Positions 62,301 through 64,000 of a stretch of 64,000 nt of DNA are shown here, piece by piece. Source of the stretch: Saccharopolyspora erythraea NRRL 2338. Lineage in GTDB: Bacteria; Actinomycetota; Actinomycetes; Mycobacteriales; Pseudonocardiaceae. A program made the translations under genes and the position numbers. The notes beneath the pieces were generated by a model that was not told the origin of the DNA, did no database searches, and saw only the letters and a program-made list of their open reading frames with translations. The stretch is from positions 4,515,584-4,579,583 of the forward strand of contig NC_009142.1 in assembly GCF_000062885.1 (NCBI RefSeq). The letters run 5' to 3'. Within the stretch, counting starts at the first letter, position 1. Each line of letters starts with the position of its first letter.

Positions 62301-64000
62301 GGTGCGTCGTCCACGTCGAGCAGCCCGAAGCGTCCAGGGTTTTCCGACTGGGCGGACCGCACGAGGCCCCAGACCGACGCAGCGGCCATCTCCGGCACGT
62401 CCGCGCTGTCACGACTGGCGACCGCTCCTCGCGTCACGAGCACCAGCCGCGTCGCGTTGAACCGATCACCGGCCAGCCATGCCTGCAACAGCGCCAGTGC
62501 GCGGTGGGCGAGTTGCGCCGCGCCCGAAGCGGCGTCCGAAGCGTCCGACTGCATGGGAGCCAGGACAACCTCGGGCAGTTCGGCGGCAGCCACGGATTCG
62601 ACGTCCGGGTAGACCACGACCTCGGCCCCGGCCGCCCGCAGTTCCTCCGCGATCCCGTCGCCGTCACCGAGCACACCCACCGTGCCAGGCACCGCACCCG
62701 GCGCCGACTGGGTGGCCCACTCCACCGCGAACAACGCATCCGCGTCACCGGAGGAGGTGAGCAGCGACTCGGGAACCGGCCGCAGCACCAGCGATTCCAC
62801 CGATGCCACCGGCGCGCCGGTCTCGTCGTGGACGGCCAGCGAGGCGTTGCCGTCGCCGATGAGGTCGATCCGCACGCGCAGTGCCGTGGCCCCGGGCTCG
62901 TGCAGCGTCACGCCGCTCCACGAGAACGGCAGCCGCGGCTGATCGCCCTCCGCGCCGGAGGCGAGGACGTGCAGCGCCGCGTCCAGCAGCGCCGGGTTCA
63001 GGGCGAACCCGCCGGCCGGAGTTCGTTCGGACTCCGATGCGGCGACCTCGGCGAAGACCGTGGTGCCCCGCCGCTTCGCGCTGCGCAAACCGCGGAACGC
63101 GGGCCCGTATTCGAACCCGCGCTCGGCGAACACGTCGTAGAGGCTGTCGAGGTCGAGTTCCTCGCCGTCCTCCACCGGCCAGTCGTCGGCTTCGCCGGCA
63201 ACGTCGGCCACGGGCGCGATCGTCCCGCTCGCATGCCGCGTCCACGGGACGGCGAAAGCGGAGTCCGGCCGCGAGTAGCAGTCCAGCGCTCGCCTGCCGG
63301 ACTCGTCGGCGGGCCCCACCACGAGCTGGAGCGCGACCTTGCCGTGCTCGGGCAGCATCAGCGGGGCGTCGATGGTGAGCTCGGCCAGCCGGCCGCACCC
63401 GACTTCCGCGCCCGCGCGCAACGCGAGGTCGACGAAGGCGGTGCCGGGCAGCAGCACCCTGCCGGACACGACGTGGTCGCCGAGCCACGGGTGGCTCGCG
63501 ACCGAGAGGCGTCCGGTGAACAGGAACCCGTCCTCGTCGGCCATCGGCACCGCCGCGCCGAGCAACGGATGGCCGAGCGCGTCGAGCCCGGTCGAAGACG
63601 CGTCGGCGCTCGTGCTCGGCAGCCAGAACCGCCGCCGCTGGAAGGCGTAGGTCGGCAGCTCCACCCGCGCCGGCTCCCGGCCCGCGACGACGGCGGCCCA
63701 GTCCGGCTCGACCCCGTGGACGTGCAGCCGGGCGACGGCCTCCAGCAGGCTCGGGCCTTCGGCGCGGTCGCCGGGCGACAACGGCACGATCACCGCGTTC
63801 TCCGCGGCTTCCGGAAGGCAGTCCTGCGCCATCGCCGACAGCACCCCGCCCGGGCCGACCTCCGCGAACGCGGTGACGCCCGCCTCGGCGAGCCGGCGGA
63901 TGGCGGGCAGGAACCGCACGGCGCCCCGCAGGTGGCGCACCCAGTGCTCAGGAGCGGCGATCTCCTCTGCGCTGAGCACCTCGCCCGTCGCGGTGGACAC
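56306..64000 (-). CDS. Modular PKS, 5' part outside window: (AT)-DH-KR-ACP / KS-AT-KR-ACP
   Basis: 2564 residues visible. It begins in the C-terminal part of an AT, then DH with [10 protein letters not shown] and LLDAALHV (both catalytic motifs), KR1 with ITGGLGALG and LDD (B-type, active), and ACP1 GFDSL (about 922). Module two: KS with [10 protein letters not shown] (about 1150), AT with GHSQGE and YASH (methylmalonyl), KR2 with VTDGTGPMG, no LDD, Trp in GVWGG, and intact Tyr/Asn (YGAAN), so A-type if active; ACP2 GFDSL (about 2445). A C-terminal docking region ([19 protein letters not shown]) faces the docking helix of the next PKS, two bases downstream. The first module makes an alkene. 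Confidence 0.95.
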   Translation of the reverse strand: MSTATGEVLSAEEIAAPEHWVRHLRGAVRFLPAIRRLAEAGVTAFAEVGPGGVLSAMAQDCLPEAAENAVIVPLSPGDRAEGPSLLEAVARLHVHGVEPDWAAVVAGREPARVELPTYAFQRRRFWLPSTSADASSTGLDALGHPLLGAAVPMADEDGFLFTGRLSVASHPWLGDHVVSGRVLLPGTAFVDLALRAGAEVGCGRLAELTIDAPLMLPEHGKVALQLVVGPADESGRRALDCYSRPDSAFAVPWTRHASGTIAPVADVAGEADDWPVEDGEELDLDSLYDVFAERGFEYGPAFRGLRSAKRRGTTVFAEVAASESERTPAGGFALNPALLDAALHVLASGAEGDQPRLPFSWSGVTLHEPGATALRVRIDLIGDGNASLAVHDETGAPVASVESLVLRPVPESLLTSSGDADALFAVEWATQSAPGAVPGTVGVLGDGDGIAEELRAAGAEVVVYPDVESVAAAELPEVVLAPMQSDASDAASGAAQLAHRALALLQAWLAGDRFNATRLVLVTRGAVASRDSADVPEMAAASVWGLVRSAQSENPGRFGLLDVDDAPGTALLNAVSSGEPQVALRGDVVMTPRLVRAQRAEPDGLPRWDDDGTVLITGGLGALGAEVARHLVAERGVRHLVLAGRRGRATDGADALEEELIGLGATTVTIAACDVADREALAALLDAIPGERPLTGVVHAAGILDDGVVESLTTARVDRVLRSKADAAWNLHELTREAPLTAFVLFSSAAGMLGSPGQGNYAAANAFLDALALHRRAEGLPAQSLAWGLWAGGMSGELDEGARKRLGRLGMSALEPAEGMRLFDTAAATGRALLAPVRLDTAALREQARTGELPPLLRGLVKVAPRPDRATTSTLAARLAGLGEAEQTRLLVDTVRAAVAASLGHDRPEAIGAQRAFTDLGFDSLTSVELRNRLTRTAGVRLAATLAFDHPTVAAVAEHLRQRLTDAAPERARPVATTAAADTEPIAIVGIGCRYPGGVRSPEDLWRLVANGEDGISAFPGDRGWDVEGLFDPDPDRAGKSYVKEGGFLHDAAGFDAGFFGISPREALAMDPQQRLLLETSWEAFERAGIDPAGLRHSQTGVFVGVMYHDYATRLPATPASVEGYLGAGTAGSVASGRLSYTYGLEGPAVTVDTACSSSLVALHLAVRALRQGECSLALAGGVTVMATPGTFVEFSRQRGLAPDGRCKSFASAADGTAWSEGVGLLVVERLSDARRNGHPVLAVVRGSAVNQDGASNGLTAPNGPSQERVIRQALTDARLSTADVDAVEAHGTGTALGDPIEAQALLATYGQDRPAGRPLWLGSIKSNIGHTQAAAGVAGVVKMVMAMRAGVLPRTLHVDEPSTAVDWSAGDVSLLTEPVDWAGDDRPLRAAVSSFGISGTNAHVLLEQAPAEKTAEWPEKPNAAVPWPLSARSAPALREQAARLRTWLATTDADPADIGRALSERRATMEHRAVLVGVDREEFTAQLAELADGRGDAGTADAVDRTVFVFPGQGAQWRGMALDLLAESEVFAARLAECEAAMAEFVDWSVLGVLRGDVGAASLDRVDVVQPVSFAVMVSLAALWESYGVRPGAVVGHSQGEIAAACVAGVLSLRDAARVVCIRSRLIAEVLAGRGGMASIALSVDETDEMVRRYDGRVTVAATNGSSSTVVSGDVDALEELLTECSDRGVRSRRVPVDYASHSVHVEALAERLPAALGGIAPRSAEVPFFSTVSSEWLDGEELDAAYWYRNLREPVRFEQAVRCVAEDGHGLFVEVSPHPVLVPAIDETAEDARAVGSLRRDEGGLDRFLRSVGEAHVHGADVDWSPAFTGAERWVDLPTYAFQHERFWLEAAGGDDGARDSGDAGFWNAVEAGDPKALTDLLGLDGEQSLASALPALSSWRRAKRDRSVLDSWRYRVAWRPVPEPPAAGLRGTWFVVAPSDPAVKTWIDQCARSLEQRGAQVARIVVDAAEADATSLSAELAAEGERGGILSLLALTEGTHPLHPSAPLGLTANLALVKAVADAAAGTPLWLLTSGAVSTGDADPVRDLGQAAVWGLARTVALELPRQWGGVVDLPADAGEHATDRLCAVLAAAGAEDQVAIREPGVMGRRLVRAPLAETAVTREWRTSGTALVTDGTGPMGARVAAWLVEQGAEHLVLTVDDDTDADHAALEAELGVPVTVAACDVADRDALASVLDGIPADRPLTAVVHTAGVLGAGALLEAGPAEFAATARAKVRGALNLHELTLDTDLAAFVLFSSVAGVWGGSEQGAYGAANAVLDALADRRRALGRPVTSIAWGPWADAGMGAEDEAAEEARREQLRRRGVLPMPSERTLGALRDALLHGDTAVTVVDVDWERFAPAFNAARPSALLAELPEVRRVLDAANAEAAEGGQEFAALLAGLPQDERELRLVELVRREVAAVLGHPSAEALPAGRAFTELGFDSLAAVGLRNRLGAATGAKLTASAVFDHPTPERLAGHLLRQLAPAASAAGSLDEELDRLRGTVSALDDEGERRRVLARLQALVTELAPAPATGEVSAAERIGSASDEEIFRFIDTELS
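59072..59486 (-). repeat. AT-domain block identical to 54219-54633
   Basis: Second copy of the 415-bp block, in the penultimate-module AT, encoding the region from the active-site Ser surroundings back to the N-terminal FPGQGAQW motif. It can recombine with the downstream copy and would complicate assembly. Confidence 0.9.

Overview
The window is high-GC DNA with actinomycete features: GTG starts, overlapping stop/start pairs, SARP, TetR, MarR and LuxR regulators, a HelR-type helicase and modular type I polyketide synthases. Style and gene content suggest a Pseudonocardiaceae member, possibly Saccharopolyspora-like. That placement is inference; no rRNA or tRNA was seen to settle it.

Left flank (1-13.1 kb): L-rhamnose catabolism on the minus strand (rhaI, rhaEW, rhaB, then a decayed dgoD-like dehydratase and a secreted GH1 glycosidase cut by the window edge), with a divergent sugar MFS transporter. 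Next come a HelR RNA-polymerase-protecting helicase with a rifamycin-associated element (RAE) upstream, an IS701-like protein lacking the expected first catalytic Asp, and a stand-alone PEP mutase/isocitrate lyase-family enzyme.

Centre (13.1-48.1 kb): a biosynthetic cluster I do not recognise as a known one. A SARP and a LuxR regulator lead into a LuxE/LuxC (EhpF/EhpG-like) carboxylate reductase pair with a class II DAHP synthase, suggesting an aromatic aldehyde branch. Further on are a flavin amine oxidase, a degenerate MetN-like ATPase, two MFS exporters, a thioesterase, a MarR repressor, a cysteine-desulfurase-like class V PLP enzyme, an adenylation-domain fragment with an embedded methyltransferase, a CoA-transferase/CoA-ligase/acyl-CoA dehydrogenase operon, a GH88-like hydrolase and a TetR regulator. 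The core is a thiamine-diphosphate enzyme next to a fused acyl-thioester reductase-aminotransferase that closely resembles prodigiosin PigE, followed by an ACP, a FabF-type ketosynthase, an MMPL exporter and a MaoC-like dehydratase. Together with the amine oxidase this parallels PigD/PigE/PigB, which make the alkyl-pyrrole half of prodigiosin. No other prodiginine genes are present, so the product would be a different pyrroline, pyrrole or amine. A shared palindrome, CTAGAG-N5-CTCTAG and variants, occurs in at least eight promoter regions from 19.9 to 38.9 kb, so these genes probably form one regulon, plausibly under the local TetR protein.

Right flank (48.4-64 kb): a quinone-oxidoreductase-like gene, then on the minus strand the last modules of a modular type I PKS (at least three modules; the final one carries a thioesterase), with a class A flavin monooxygenase translationally coupled to the last PKS gene. 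Both complete AT domains carry methylmalonyl-type motifs and share a 415-bp block I read as identical. The last two ketoreductases have unusual cofactor motifs. Whether this PKS and the PigE-like locus make one product or two is not decidable from the window.
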